Source: Nitrincola tibetensis (GTDB lineage Bacteria > Pseudomonadota > Gammaproteobacteria > Pseudomonadales > Balneatricaceae). From it: a DNA stretch of 64,000 nucleotides. The stretch is taken from positions 372,001 through 436,000 of the forward strand of contig NZ_QKRX01000001.1 of assembly GCF_003284585.1 (NCBI RefSeq), read 5' to 3'. Made by a program: the position numbers and the translations under genes. The notes under the pieces were generated by a model. It had not been told where the DNA came from, did no database searches, and saw only the letters and a list, made by a program, of their open reading frames with translations. Shown one piece after another: positions 15,103 to 24,913 of this stretch (position 1 is its first letter; the number at the start of each line of letters is the position of its first letter).

Positions 15103-16023
15103 CTATTTCCTTTGAGACACACCCACTCCCACCAAAATCAAAATCAACGCAAGAAAGTGATTGATCTGAAGTTGCTCGCCCATAAAAACGATACCAACAA
15201 TCACTGCCCATACCGGAATCATGTAGTTGATTAAGGATACGAAACTAGGGCCTGCCATGTACACCAGCTTCATATATATCACAGTAGCGATTGCGGTACA
15301 CATAAGCCCTAACACCGCGATGGCAATCAAGACCGTTTCTGAAAGTTGTCCGATCGTGCTCAGTGTGGGAATGCCGGGGTAAAGCGTTCCAGCATGACCA
15401 AAGCCGCTGGTCATGCTGGCAATCGGAAAGGTCATCATTGCGCCCATGGCCAGTATAGAGGCCGAGGTAGACCAAGGGTCGCTAGCGGGTTTGCGTCGAG
15501 CAATGATCGTATTGCAACCATAACAGATGGCGGCGGTCAGGACGGCAAACTGTCCGAGTAATGCCTGGCTATTAAAGCTCAGATGTTGAACTGCTTGGGG
15601 GCCGATCAGTACTAAGATACCAATAAAACCTAAGCTAAAACCGAACAATTTAGCGCGTGTCAGTGTTTCACCCTGTATGAAAAAATGAGCCAATACAATC
15701 GTGACCAAGGGCATCACCGCCATCAAAATACCCGCTAAAGCACTGTCAATGTATTGCTGCCCCCAACTGATTAACGAAAAGGGAATTAGATTACCGATGA
15801 GGGACATGGTTAGAATATACGCCCAAACCCGAGCACCACGAGGCATTTGACGTCGTAATAATAATGCAAGTGGAAACAACAAAGAGCAGGCCAATAGGTT
15901 GCGTAAAAACACGAGGGTGGCAGGGCTGAGCTCTTTCACTGCGACAGATGTAAAGGCAAAAGAAACACCCCAAATCATAGCTAAAACAACGAGTAAGCCC
16001 CAATGCGTTAAAGGACGATGCAT
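15103..16023 (-). CDS. EamA/DMT-family permease
   Basis: A 306-residue protein with ten predicted helices as two EamA repeats (about 8-140 and 155-300). The typical GVSFAFTSVAVKELSPATLVFLRNL opens the first repeat, and the second ends with a MGEQLQ motif before the last helix. DMT permeases export amino acids or other metabolites; substrate unknown. It starts only seven bases after recC and is co-oriented, so it probably shares recC's transcript. Confidence 0.8.
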   Translation of the reverse strand: MHRPLTHWGLLVVLAMIWGVSFAFTSVAVKELSPATLVFLRNLLACSLLFPLALLLRRQMPRGARVWAYILTMSLIGNLIPFSLISWGQQYIDSALAGILMAVMPLVTIVLAHFFIQGETLTRAKLFGFSLGFIGILVLIGPQAVQHLSFNSQALLGQFAVLTAAICYGCNTIIARRKPASDPWSTSASILAMGAMMTFPIASMTSGFGHAGTLYPGIPTLSTIGQLSETVLIAIAVLGLMCTAIATVIYMKLVYMAGPSFVSLINYMIPVWAVIVGIVFMGEQLQINHFLALILILVGVGVSQRK

Positions 16024-16030
16024 AGTGTGT

Positions 16031-19000
16031 CTACTTTAATGTATTCAAAATGAGATGATCGAGTATCGGCTGAAACAAGCGGTTGCTTAGCTCAACAAAA
16101 CGCCCGTCCTGCGCTAAGTCCTCGAAACGAGGCCAAAGTCTTTGTAGGGCAAGGTTCTGCTGCACTTCACCCATGAGTTGATAGTTACCATGATACGCCT
16201 CATGTGCCTCTTTGAGCCCAGTGTTTTCTTTCGTGGGCCTGATAAACGCCCCACTGGTTTTCGCTGAAAAGGGTAGAGGGGAGTGTAAATTGTCAAACCA
16301 ACTTGCCATAAGTTGCAGCAAAAGCTCAGTCGCCTTTTGAGCATCTAAGGGCTTTAAAAAAAGCTGAGTGTCGGGCGCAAGTATTTCAGTTAGGGTCTCC
16401 CCTTTAAGCTGAGCGGCCAAGTGGTAAGGCCATTGGCGAGCGAGGTGATGCCATTTAAGTGTTTTGCCCTGCCAAACTTGGCTGGGAAGAGCTAATAAGC
16501 GGCGCCGTTCTCCTGCCGAATTGATACGAATATCAAGTAAGTTATCGTCTAATAGGAGTAAACCTTGTTCAAGTAGGACCTTTTCAGAATGCTGAATGGC
16601 TAAGGGAAACTCGGCAGAGCGCTGTTGATAAGAGGTCAGAGGGGTGACCAACGGAGCGATGAGCTCTTCAGCATAAAGATGTCCAAAGGGCGCTAACGGA
16701 AGCTGTCCTCGGCGTTGTTGTTGCATAACCGCACGCTGCAGTTGCTGGCGTATATCGAGTTCAGGTTCAATTTGCAGCTGATGTAAGATCGATTCAACCA
16801 GTTGCTGTCGTTGTGTCCAAGCTTCGAGCCCTGCAATAGCGAAGGCTTCATGGTCTTCGCCCGTTGGATCAGGGTCATTAAAAATAACCCCTAAGCGCTC
16901 TGCAAAAAAAGCCTGTGCAGGGACCTTCAACAATTGCCCCAAATGCGCCAGTGAAATAGGCTGTTGTGCATCGGTGCTTAAGGGTGGCAACTCAAAGATG
17001 TCGGATGCCATGATAGAAGGATCAAGGTGAATATCTTGCCACTCCTTAGCATAAGTTCTATGAGGCGACTCCGCTGAAAAATAGGCCAGACTAAACGGTT
17101 GTAAGGGGTACTCAAACGTCACGCGCTGCAGCCGTTCAGCACTTGAGATCGTGGTGATGTGGTCACGGAGCTGCCCAATGAGAACCGAAGGCGGCAATTC
17201 TGTATTGTCTCTGATATTGCGTCCAACCCAGCTGATATAGAGTCCGTCCCGCGCGGATAGCAGCGCTTCAAGAAACAAATAGCGGTCATCTTCACGACGC
17301 GAGCGATCCCCTGCACGATAGTCCAAAGGCATTAAATCAAAATCAGGTTGCATCACTTGGCGTGGGTAGTCACTTTCATTCATACCTAGCAAACAAATAT
17401 GACGAAAGGGCACAGCTCGCATTGGCATGAGTGTCGCGAAATTGACAGCGCCAGCCATAAAGCGTTGGTTGAGTCCTGTTTGATCTATCTGTCCCAAAAT
17501 TGTGTCTCGGACCATGTGCAGAGGTAAAGGGTCCGAAAATGCGGCATGTTCACAGTGTTCTTGCCAAGTTTGTAGGCCCAGCTCTATGCGCGTGAGCAAC
17601 AATTCATCGCGGCTGTCTTGAGCAATAAAGAAATCTTGACACAGATCGCGCAGGAGCGATACCCATTGTGGCGGTGTTAACGTGGCTTGTAATTGCAGCC
17701 AATACGAATCCAGTCTATCGATGAAGCGCACTAGCGCACCGGCCAGTGTTGCGCTTAAACCGCCGACTTCTGCATAAGGTTCGATGTCTTGCCAAGCATC
17801 CTCTTGACCTAAGGTGTAGCCAAGTAACATGCGTTTTAATCCAAAACGCCAGGTGTTTTGTTCTTGCTCAGGCGGAAGCCCAAAGCTTTCACGATGATGG
17901 GCGTCTAATCCCCAGCGGATACCTGAGTCTTCAATCCAATGATGCAGTAACGGCTTATCTAAAGCGGTAATGCCAAACTTGGCCTGAAGGGCAGGGACAT
18001 CGAGAAGATCTAGAATTTCACTGACACTGAAGCGCGAACCCGGAAGGTTGAGCAAGCTCTCCAGTGCAATTAATAATGGCGCTTGGTGTCGTTGTCCTTG
18101 GTCTGACAGGGTAAAGGGAATGAAGCGCGTGTCTTCAAAGCCTATTCGTCCAAATACCGCCCGTATATGAGGTGCGTACTGATTGATATCCGGTACCATG
18201 ACCAAAATATCACGCGGACGAAGGTCAGGGTGTTGAGCAAAGAGCCCTAATAAATAATCTTGCAGAATTTCAACCTCACGTTGCGCACTGTGGGCAACGT
18301 GAAAGGTCAGGCTTTGATCAGATGCATCCATCGATCTGGGTCGAGCTTTGCTTTCTTCCAAACTGCGCAAGGACAAAATATCACTCTGCAATTGTTTTAG
18401 CAGTGAGTCTTCACCCGGTTCTTCAAACAAATCGATGGATAATTTTTGCTGTTGGAAGTGCTCTTCGTAACTGTCTTTTTGGTCAAACTCATCTAAAAGC
18501 CGTATGTAGTCACGGCCTTGTTTGCCCCAAGATCCGAGCAAGGGGTTGGCATGAAGATAAAGATGTTCATCGGAGATATCCGTTTGCCATTTAAGAGGAT
18601 GGCGTTTAAAGCTTTCGGTAAACAAACGACGAGATTGAGCAGGATCAATAATATCTCCCCAAAAATACTGACAGGGGTTAGAGACACAGAGCAACACTTG
18701 AGTTACCTGTGAAACGCGTTCCAGAACTTGTACTGTTTGTTTGGGCAATGACGAGATGCCAAATACCACCACTCGTTTAGGAAGGTTTAATGCCATATCA
18801 GGAGTGATGGGCGTTTTCAAAAAACGTTGATGCACTTGCGCACGGCTGGTATCACGGTCTATCTCTGACATATCCGCAATGATTTGTCGCCAAAGTTCAG
18901 CTTGCCAGAGTTGCCCCTCGGGCAGAGGGATCTTGTCCCCCTTTTGAGACATACAATCAACATGCTTTGACCAGTCGTCTAACCAATCGGCACGATAGAC

Positions 19001-19456
19001 TTGATACTGGTCATAAAGATCGGCAAGGCGTTGTGCCAGTTGAAAGAGTTTACGTTGCTGATGATCATCCTTCAAAAAGCGCGCCAGCGGGACGAACTCC
19101 GGCCTATCCATTAGAGAGGGCAGTAGTCTGAGTAATCGCCAGGTTAAGGGTTGTTTATCATAGGCAGAGTTGATGGTGAGATCGCCCAAAACCGAACGAT
19201 AGACTTGCCAGACATAACTCGCAGGTAAGCTAATGTTTAAGGCGGTTGCGATGCCACAGCCTCCACCAGCGTCAGCTTCGTCTTCGGCAAGTGCGAGTTT
19301 TAACCATTGCGCAATACCATTGCTCTGAACCAGCAACACTTCATTTTCTAAGGGTGGCAGAGGGTGGCGTTTTAACCATTCAACGGTTAACTCGCGCAAA
19401 GCTTCAAGACGGTTGCTTTGCACAATCATAAAACCTGTTTCAATCTCTGCTGCCAT
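16031..19456 (-). CDS. recC: Exodeoxyribonuclease V subunit RecC
   Basis: A 1141-residue protein close to the E. coli RecC length (1122). Matching landmarks include SNRLEAL, VQSNGIAQWL, the ASYVWQVYRSVL segment, KRKLFQLAQRLADLYDQY, VFGISSLPKQ, NPLLGSWGKQGRDYI, LMPMRAVPF and DRSRREDDRYLFLEAL. RecC scaffolds RecBCD and recognises Chi during double-strand-break repair. The ORF start at 19456 is used, but ATG 19429 (MIVQSNRLEAL) aligns better with known RecC. Neither recB nor recD is adjacent: an EamA gene follows and a SelW-like gene diverges. Confidence 0.93.
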   Translation of the reverse strand: MAAEIETGFMIVQSNRLEALRELTVEWLKRHPLPPLENEVLLVQSNGIAQWLKLALAEDEADAGGGCGIATALNISLPASYVWQVYRSVLGDLTINSAYDKQPLTWRLLRLLPSLMDRPEFVPLARFLKDDHQQRKLFQLAQRLADLYDQYQVYRADWLDDWSKHVDCMSQKGDKIPLPEGQLWQAELWRQIIADMSEIDRDTSRAQVHQRFLKTPITPDMALNLPKRVVVFGISSLPKQTVQVLERVSQVTQVLLCVSNPCQYFWGDIIDPAQSRRLFTESFKRHPLKWQTDISDEHLYLHANPLLGSWGKQGRDYIRLLDEFDQKDSYEEHFQQQKLSIDLFEEPGEDSLLKQLQSDILSLRSLEESKARPRSMDASDQSLTFHVAHSAQREVEILQDYLLGLFAQHPDLRPRDILVMVPDINQYAPHIRAVFGRIGFEDTRFIPFTLSDQGQRHQAPLLIALESLLNLPGSRFSVSEILDLLDVPALQAKFGITALDKPLLHHWIEDSGIRWGLDAHHRESFGLPPEQEQNTWRFGLKRMLLGYTLGQEDAWQDIEPYAEVGGLSATLAGALVRFIDRLDSYWLQLQATLTPPQWVSLLRDLCQDFFIAQDSRDELLLTRIELGLQTWQEHCEHAAFSDPLPLHMVRDTILGQIDQTGLNQRFMAGAVNFATLMPMRAVPFRHICLLGMNESDYPRQVMQPDFDLMPLDYRAGDRSRREDDRYLFLEALLSARDGLYISWVGRNIRDNTELPPSVLIGQLRDHITTISSAERLQRVTFEYPLQPFSLAYFSAESPHRTYAKEWQDIHLDPSIMASDIFELPPLSTDAQQPISLAHLGQLLKVPAQAFFAERLGVIFNDPDPTGEDHEAFAIAGLEAWTQRQQLVESILHQLQIEPELDIRQQLQRAVMQQQRRGQLPLAPFGHLYAEELIAPLVTPLTSYQQRSAEFPLAIQHSEKVLLEQGLLLLDDNLLDIRINSAGERRRLLALPSQVWQGKTLKWHHLARQWPYHLAAQLKGETLTEILAPDTQLFLKPLDAQKATELLLQLMASWFDNLHSPLPFSAKTSGAFIRPTKENTGLKEAHEAYHGNYQLMGEVQQNLALQRLWPRFEDLAQDGRFVELSNRLFQPILDHLILNTLK

Positions 19457-19664
19457 CGAGTCTTGCCTGTTTTGCGAGTTACAAAGATCCTAAGTGTAAC
19501 AGTTGCTTATACGAAAGTGAGGAGATGTGTTGTAGATATTCGTTAAATCAAATGGACAATAAAGTGTTATTCAATCGAGACACAGATCTAGGCTTCAGTT
19601 AAGCTTTCATTTGCCCTATTCAATCCAGTCTATGTCATTGACGGAATTTTAAAAGAGATTGCCC

Positions 19665-19964
19665 ATGAGAGACTCCAATCTGAGCGTGACAGAAAAGCCG
19701 AGCATTACCATTCGTTATTGCACTCAGTGTCAGTGGTTGTTGCGAGCGGCTTGGTTAGCGCAAGAGCTGCTATCGACCTTCAGCGATGACTTGGCGTCCG
19801 TCACACTGGAGCCTGCGACAGGCGGGGTGTTTGAGATTACCTGCCAAGGACAACTTCTATGGGAACGCAAGGCGGATGGTGGCTTTCCAGAAGCAAAAGT
19901 TCTTAAACAGCGTGTTCGTGATTTAGTTTGGCCAAGCCGCGATTTAGGTCATAACGATCGCTAA
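19665..19964 (+). CDS. SelT/SelW/SelH (Rdx) family thioredoxin-like protein
   Basis: A 99-residue protein with YCTQCQWLLRAAWLAQELL near the N-terminus, the CxxC version of the CxxU motif of the Rdx family, and a C-terminal GGFPEAKVLKQRVRDL helix. Both motif positions are cysteine codons, so no selenocysteine is needed. These proteins have a thioredoxin-like fold and probably a redox role. ATG 19665 is preferred to TTG 19659 because the purine-rich AAAAGAGA ends about seven bases upstream. It diverges from recC. Confidence 0.8.
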   Translation: MRDSNLSVTEKPSITIRYCTQCQWLLRAAWLAQELLSTFSDDLASVTLEPATGGVFEITCQGQLLWERKADGGFPEAKVLKQRVRDLVWPSRDLGHNDR

Positions 19965-20015
19965 CACCTTGCTGCAGTGCAAAAAAATTAAGTCAAAATT
20001 AAGCCGGGTTTACGA

Positions 20016-20043
20016 TTGAAGTCATCCTGATTTCGATTAATAT
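20016..20043 (+). promoter_or_regulatory. Candidate sigma-70 promoter of the alpha-glucoside operon
   Basis: TTGAAG at 20016-20021 and TAATAT at 20038-20043 are separated by 16 bases, placing the transcription start next to the operator at 20052-20069. The sequences are read directly; use as a promoter is inferred. Confidence 0.5.
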
Positions 20044-20051
20044 GCAAACAT

Positions 20052-20069
20052 AACTTAAACGATTAAGTT
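20052..20069. promoter_or_regulatory. LacI-family operator of the alpha-glucoside operon
   Basis: AACTTAAAC and GATTAAGTT form an 18-base inverted repeat with one mismatch around a central CG, as in LacI-family operators. It lies just after the candidate promoter and 33 bases before the first gene. The LacI-type gene at the end of the same operon is the likely repressor. Confidence 0.65.
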
Positions 20070-20102
20070 AACGTTCCTATAAAAACAATAAAAGGTATAG
20101 GT

Positions 20103-21374
20103 ATGCATATTAAGAAAGCATCAGGGCTTGGTATCACTTTATTTGCAGCTGGCTTACTCGCCGGTGCCGTTCACGCAGCAACCTTGACGATCTCTTGTGG
20201 GGCTGTAGGATCTGAGTTACAACTCTGTGAAGAAGGCACAAAGCTGTGGAGTGAAAAAACAGGCCATAAAGTTGAGCTGGTCTCAACACCCAACTCGTCC
20301 ACAGAGCGTTTATCTTTGTACCAGCAACTCTTGTCGGCTCGATCTAAGGATATTGATGTATTTCAGATCGATGTCGTTTGGCCGGGGTTGCTCGCACCTC
20401 ATTTGTTGGATTTAAAACCCCATCTTGAGTCGCTTGAATCTCAGCATTTTGAATCTCTAATTGCCAATAACACAATTGACAATCGTTTGGTGGCCATGCC
20501 TTGGTTTACCGATGCGGGTGTATTGTATTATCGCTCCGATCTTTTGGAAAAATACCAGTTAGACATACCGAGCACTTGGGAAGAACTCACCCAGACAGCC
20601 CAACATATTCAGGAACAAGAGCGCGCTGCGGGGCAGGCCCAATTTTGGGGATTTGTATGGCAGGGGCGTGCGTATGAAGGGCTAACCTGCGATGCGCTTG
20701 AGTGGATTTACAGCTATAACGGCGGCACGATTGTTGATCCAGATGGGAAGGTGACCATCAACAATCCAGGAGCCATATCCGCATTGGAAATGGCTGCCAG
20801 CTGGGTGAATACGATTTCACCTCCGGGCGTTTTAAGCTATGCCGAAGAAGAATCTCGCGGGGTGTTTCAGTCAGGTAATGCATTGTTTATGCGCAACTGG
20901 CCCTATGCTTGGTCTTTAGGACAATCTGAGGGAAGCCCGATCCGCGGCAAAATCGGCGTAACGGCGTTACCGAAGGGCGGTGAAGATGGGCGTCCAGCGG
21001 GAACATTAGGGGGATGGCAGCTGGCGGTTTCTCAATACTCGGAAAATGCCGAATTGGCTGTTGATCTGGTGCGCTTTTTGACCAGTTATGATGAGCAAAA
21101 GCGTCGCGCACTTATCGGTTCCTATAATCCTACATTACCCGCTCTTTACGAAGATACCGAGGTTCTCGATCTCGTTCCTTTCTTTGGTGAACTGTATGAA
21201 ACCTTCCTGAATGGTGTGCCGCGTCCGTCCTCTGTGACCGGAAACAGCTATGGACGTGTAAGCAATGCAACCTTTAATGCTGTTCACAGTGTTTTATCTG
21301 GCTCGCAAAGTGCTGAAAAAGCTGTGCAAGAGTTAGAAAGTCAACTTAACCGTATGAGTCGTCGCGGCTGGTAA
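20103..21374 (+). CDS. Alpha-glucoside ABC transporter substrate-binding protein
   Basis: A 423-residue periplasmic protein of the sugar-binding cluster (family 1). A signal peptide ending HAA is followed by TLTISCGAVGSELQLCEEGTKLW. YQQLLSARSKDIDVFQIDVVWPG, LVAMPWFTDAGVLYY and GVFQSGNALFMRNWPYAW are shared with ThuE/AglE-type trehalose, maltose and sucrose binding proteins. It opens the operon. A hairpin behind it probably keeps its expression above that of the membrane subunits. The exact disaccharide is not settled by sequence. Confidence 0.85.
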   Translation: MHIKKASGLGITLFAAGLLAGAVHAATLTISCGAVGSELQLCEEGTKLWSEKTGHKVELVSTPNSSTERLSLYQQLLSARSKDIDVFQIDVVWPGLLAPHLLDLKPHLESLESQHFESLIANNTIDNRLVAMPWFTDAGVLYYRSDLLEKYQLDIPSTWEELTQTAQHIQEQERAAGQAQFWGFVWQGRAYEGLTCDALEWIYSYNGGTIVDPDGKVTINNPGAISALEMAASWVNTISPPGVLSYAEEESRGVFQSGNALFMRNWPYAWSLGQSEGSPIRGKIGVTALPKGGEDGRPAGTLGGWQLAVSQYSENAELAVDLVRFLTSYDEQKRRALIGSYNPTLPALYEDTEVLDLVPFFGELYETFLNGVPRPSSVTGNSYGRVSNATFNAVHSVLSGSQSAEKAVQELESQLNRMSRRGW

Positions 21375-21380
21375 GCGGGG

Positions 21381-21411
21381 TCGGTAATCAGGCATTGCGC
21401 TTGATTACCGA
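21381..21411 (+). other. Perfect intercistronic hairpin
   Basis: TCGGTAATCA and TGATTACCGA form a perfect 10-base stem with an 11-base loop between the binding-protein and first permease genes. No U-run follows, so it more likely blocks 3' exonucleases or partly attenuates than terminates fully. Confidence 0.7.
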
Positions 21412-21437
21412 TAGATCGACAAGAGCGGAGTCAACAG

Positions 21438-22391
21438 ATGTCTACTAAATCCGATATAACGCAGCCAATACCAGCGTCTAATCGCTTGTCGTTATTGACA
21501 CAGCGTAAACGCATGGCCTGGTTGTTTTTGTCACCGATGATGTTAGTTCTCCTAGCGGTGGCGGGCTGGCCGTTACTGAGAACCATCGGTTTTAGTTTTA
21601 CCGATGCCAATTTAGGTAATTTACATGATTATCAGTTCATTGGTTTTGAAAACTACTTGGTGTATGAAGCTGGAGAATGGTACGGCGTTTTAGCCGATCC
21701 TCTTTGGTGGCGCGCGGTCAAAAACACCTTATTCTTTACCGTCGTTTCCGTCTCCGCCGAAACGTTTTTAGGCATCATTGTTGCGCTTACGCTCAATGCA
21801 CAGTTTAAAGGACGTGCTTGGGTACGGGCCGCCATACTGATTCCTTGGGCGATCCCGACGATTGTCTCAGCCCGGATGTGGGGTTGGATGCTGCATGACC
21901 AGTTCGGCATTTTAAATGATATTTTCATGACGCTGGGCTTTATTGCTGAGCCTGTGGCCTGGACAGCGGATGCAAGCTTGTCGATGTGGGCCGTCATCAT
22001 GGTGGACGTTTGGAAAACAACGCCTTTTATGGCCTTACTGACCCTAGCGGCCTTACAGATGCTGCCGTCCGATTGTTATGAAGCGGCCAAGGTCGATGGC
22101 ATTCACCCAGTTCGAGTCTTCTTTAAGGTGACCTTGCCGTTAGTGGCGCCCGCCTTGATGGTGGCCGTAATCTTTAGGGTACTGGATGCGCTGCGTGTAT
22201 TCGATTTGATTTTTGTGCTCACCTCTAACAGTGCCGATACCATGTCGATGTCTGTCTATGCTCGCCAACAATTGGTTGAATTCCAAGATGTAGGCTACGG
22301 CTCTGCTGCCTCGACACTGCTCTTTTTCGTCATCGCACTTTGCACGCTTGCGTATCTTTACTTAGGCAAAAAACGCATGGAGAGCTACTAA
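21438..22391 (+). CDS. Alpha-glucoside ABC transporter permease (MalF-like)
   Basis: A 317-residue permease with six helices. The EAA loop is CYEAAKVDGIHPVRVFFKVTLPLVAP, with the canonical EAA-x3-G. WPLLRTIGFSFTDANLGNL and AWVRAAILIPWAIPT are typical of the sugar-permease MalF/UgpA branch (AglF, ThuF). It pairs with the next gene, which starts one base after its stop. Inner membrane, importer with the ATPase encoded at 24914. Confidence 0.85.
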   Translation: MSTKSDITQPIPASNRLSLLTQRKRMAWLFLSPMMLVLLAVAGWPLLRTIGFSFTDANLGNLHDYQFIGFENYLVYEAGEWYGVLADPLWWRAVKNTLFFTVVSVSAETFLGIIVALTLNAQFKGRAWVRAAILIPWAIPTIVSARMWGWMLHDQFGILNDIFMTLGFIAEPVAWTADASLSMWAVIMVDVWKTTPFMALLTLAALQMLPSDCYEAAKVDGIHPVRVFFKVTLPLVAPALMVAVIFRVLDALRVFDLIFVLTSNSADTMSMSVYARQQLVEFQDVGYGSAASTLLFFVIALCTLAYLYLGKKRMESY

Positions 22392-22392
22392 T

Positions 22393-23235
22393 ATGTTGAC
22401 TAAAACGTTTTCTAAACTCCTCCTGCGTGTCGCATTTTGGATGCTGATTATAGCGATTGTTGTATTTTCGACCTTTCCATTTTACTACGCGATTTTGACG
22501 TCGCTGAAAACCAGCGAGCAGCTGTTTTCCATCGATTATTTTCTAACGAGTTTTCATTTTGGTAATTATGAAACAGTGCTCAGCCAAGCATCCTTTATTC
22601 GAAGCCTAGGAAATTCCTTGTTTGTTTCGACATTAACGGTCGTGATTTCCTTGCTGTTTGGCCTGACGGCTGCGTATGCGCTCGGACGAGTTGAATTTAG
22701 AGGGCGTGGTGCCGTGTTGTTGATGGTCTTAGGGGTGTCCATGTTCCCTCAGGTCGCTGTTTTATCAGGGCTGTTTGAGGTGATACGTTGGCTCAATCTC
22801 TACAACAACCCACTTGCGCTCGTATTTTCTTACACCATTTTCACCTTGCCGTTTACCGTCTGGGTGCTGACGACGTTCATGCGTCAATTGCCGAAAGAGT
22901 TGGAAGAGGCGGCGATAGTGGATGGTGCATCCCCGATCGTGACCCTGTTTCAGGTGTTTATGCCGCTGATGTGGCCAGCCATGGTGACAACCGGCTTATT
23001 GGCATTTATTGCGGCCTGGAATGAGTTTTTATTCGCGCTGACCTTCACACTGACCGATGACCAGCGCACCGTGCCTGTCGCCATCGCACTGATCAGTGGT
23101 GGTTCTGCTTATGAATTGCCTTGGGGAATTATTATGGCGGCATCCGTGGTGGTGACTGTGCCCTTGGTGATTTTAGTCCTTATTTTTCAACGACGTATTG
23201 TATCTGGTTTAACAGCTGGTGCTGTTAAAGGCTAA
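22393..23235 (+). CDS. Alpha-glucoside ABC transporter permease (MalG-like)
   Basis: A 280-residue permease with six helices. The EAA loop is LEEAAIVDGASPIVTLFQVFMPLMWP, and FPFYYAILTSLKTSEQLF at the N-terminus and AWNEFLFALTFT are MalG/UgpE-branch signatures. The stop precedes the alpha-glucosidase by 14 bases with GGAG in between. Heterodimer partner of the MalF-like subunit. Confidence 0.85.
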   Translation: MLTKTFSKLLLRVAFWMLIIAIVVFSTFPFYYAILTSLKTSEQLFSIDYFLTSFHFGNYETVLSQASFIRSLGNSLFVSTLTVVISLLFGLTAAYALGRVEFRGRGAVLLMVLGVSMFPQVAVLSGLFEVIRWLNLYNNPLALVFSYTIFTLPFTVWVLTTFMRQLPKELEEAAIVDGASPIVTLFQVFMPLMWPAMVTTGLLAFIAAWNEFLFALTFTLTDDQRTVPVAIALISGGSAYELPWGIIMAASVVVTVPLVILVLIFQRRIVSGLTAGAVKG

Positions 23236-23249
23236 TCCGAGGAGAAACT

Positions 23250-24869
23250 ATGAATGTGTTAACCAATCAAGAGTGGTGGAAGGGTGGAGTTATCTACCAG
23301 ATTTACCCTCGGAGTTTTATGGATTCAAAAGGTGATGGCATTGGAGACTTGCCAGGCATTACCTCTAAGCTGGAGTACGTCGCATCGTTAGGTGTGGATG
23401 GTATTTGGCTGTCACCTTTTTTCACCTCGCCTATGAAAGACTTCGGGTATGATGTTTCGGATTATCGTAATGTTGATCCCATGTTTGGCTCGCTTGACGA
23501 CTTTAAAGCACTTATTGAGAAGGCGCATGCTTTAGGCCTGCGCGTGACCATAGATCAAGTGATTAGCCACACATCCGATGCTCATCCTTGGTTTACTGAG
23601 AGCCGAAAAAATAAAGACAATTCTAAAGCCGATTGGTATGTGTGGGCAGACCCTAAACCCGACGGTACACCTCCTAATAATTGGCTCTCTATTTTTGGCG
23701 GCAGTGCCTGGACGTTTGAGAGTCGTCGTCAGCAGTATTATTTGCATAATTTTCTGACAAGTCAGCCGGATTTAAACTTTCATAATCCAGATGTGCAGCA
23801 GGCGCAGTTAGACAATATGCGTTTTTGGCTGGATTTAGGGGTGGATGGCTTTCGTTTAGATACAGTGAACTTTTACTTTCATGATCTGCAATTAAGGGAT
23901 AATCCACCCTTGCCAGCGGGAGCGGCTAAAACCTACGGTGCACCCGCCACTAACCCCTACACTTGGCAGCGGCATGTCTATGATTTAAGCCAGCCAGAGA
24001 ATTTGGATTTTCTTAAAGCGTTAAGAGCCTTATTGGATGAATACCCTGGCACCACAACCGTTGGGGAAATTGGCGATGATCATCCCTTAGAGCGGATGGC
24101 AGAGTACTGCTCCGGTGGCGATAAGCTGCACATGGCCTATACCTTTGATTTGCTCAATAAGCCCAATTCGGCAGAGCATATACGCAGTGTGATTCAGAAC
24201 TTTAATGCGGTGGCACAAGAGGCTTGGCCCTGTTGGGCGCTGTCGAACCATGATGTCGTCCGCAGTGCAACACGTTGGGGGGAGAACGAAGGCCCTGGTT
24301 ATCCTCGGGTTGCGTTAGCGATGCTGATGTCCTTGCGCGGCAGTGTGTGCTTATATCAAGGCGAGGAGCTTGGCCTTCCCGAAGCCGAGGTTCCTTTTGA
24401 GCGAATTCAAGATCCGTATGGGTTACCCTTTTGGCCAGAGTTTAAAGGGCGCGATGGGTGCCGTACGCCGATGGTTTGGACTTCTGGGGAACAAGGCGGC
24501 TTTTCCAGCAACGAACCTTGGTTGCCAGTCGACCCTGCTCATCTGCCCTATGCCGTTGCAGAACAGGATGCAGACACGTCATCGATGTTAAATGCTGTGC
24601 GTCGCTTTATTCATTGGCGTCAACAACAACACGCCTTGAAACGTGGTGCGCTTGAGTTGTTGGATGCGCCGAGCGGTCTCTTAAGCTGGATTCGGAATGA
24701 CGAGTCTCAAACGCTTTTAGCCGTCTTTAATATGACCGGACAAACGCAGCATTATTCTCTGCCTTGTACAGTTAAGGCCGTGCTAGATGGGCATGGCTTT
24801 GAGGCCTTGCTACACGATCAAGTCCTAGAGCTTCCGCCTTATCAGGCTTTTTTCGCTGAAATTGATTGA
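23250..24869 (+). CDS. aglA: GH13 alpha-glucosidase
   Basis: A 539-residue cytoplasmic glycoside hydrolase (no signal peptide). It has the (beta/alpha)8 entrance GGVIYQIYPRSFMDSKGDGIGDL and all conserved GH13 regions: DQVISHTSDAHPWF, nucleophile Asp204 in DGFRLDTVNFYFHD, acid/base Glu273 in TVGEIGDD, and Asp335 in LSNHDVVRS. The DTVNFYFHD form is typical of GH13 subfamily 23 alpha-glucosidases of Halomonas and rhizobial AglA, which split maltose, sucrose or trehalose-like glucosides. Placed among importer genes, it hydrolyses the imported disaccharide. Confidence 0.9.
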   Translation: MNVLTNQEWWKGGVIYQIYPRSFMDSKGDGIGDLPGITSKLEYVASLGVDGIWLSPFFTSPMKDFGYDVSDYRNVDPMFGSLDDFKALIEKAHALGLRVTIDQVISHTSDAHPWFTESRKNKDNSKADWYVWADPKPDGTPPNNWLSIFGGSAWTFESRRQQYYLHNFLTSQPDLNFHNPDVQQAQLDNMRFWLDLGVDGFRLDTVNFYFHDLQLRDNPPLPAGAAKTYGAPATNPYTWQRHVYDLSQPENLDFLKALRALLDEYPGTTTVGEIGDDHPLERMAEYCSGGDKLHMAYTFDLLNKPNSAEHIRSVIQNFNAVAQEAWPCWALSNHDVVRSATRWGENEGPGYPRVALAMLMSLRGSVCLYQGEELGLPEAEVPFERIQDPYGLPFWPEFKGRDGCRTPMVWTSGEQGGFSSNEPWLPVDPAHLPYAVAEQDADTSSMLNAVRRFIHWRQQQHALKRGALELLDAPSGLLSWIRNDESQTLLAVFNMTGQTQHYSLPCTVKAVLDGHGFEALLHDQVLELPPYQAFFAEID

Positions 24870-24881
24870 GTTGACAGAAAT

Positions 24882-24901
24882 GCCGAAGGGGTACCTTCGG
24901 C
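24882..24901 (+). other. Perfect intercistronic hairpin
   Basis: GCCGAAGG pairs with CCTTCGGC over a 4-base loop between the glucosidase and ATPase genes. It has no U-run and may be a processing or stability element. Confidence 0.6.
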
Positions 24902-24913
24902 GAGTGAGGTTTC

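Noticed and set aside
19665-19964. Selenoprotein with CxxU
   Set aside because: Both motif positions are ordinary cysteine codons and no in-frame TGA is needed.
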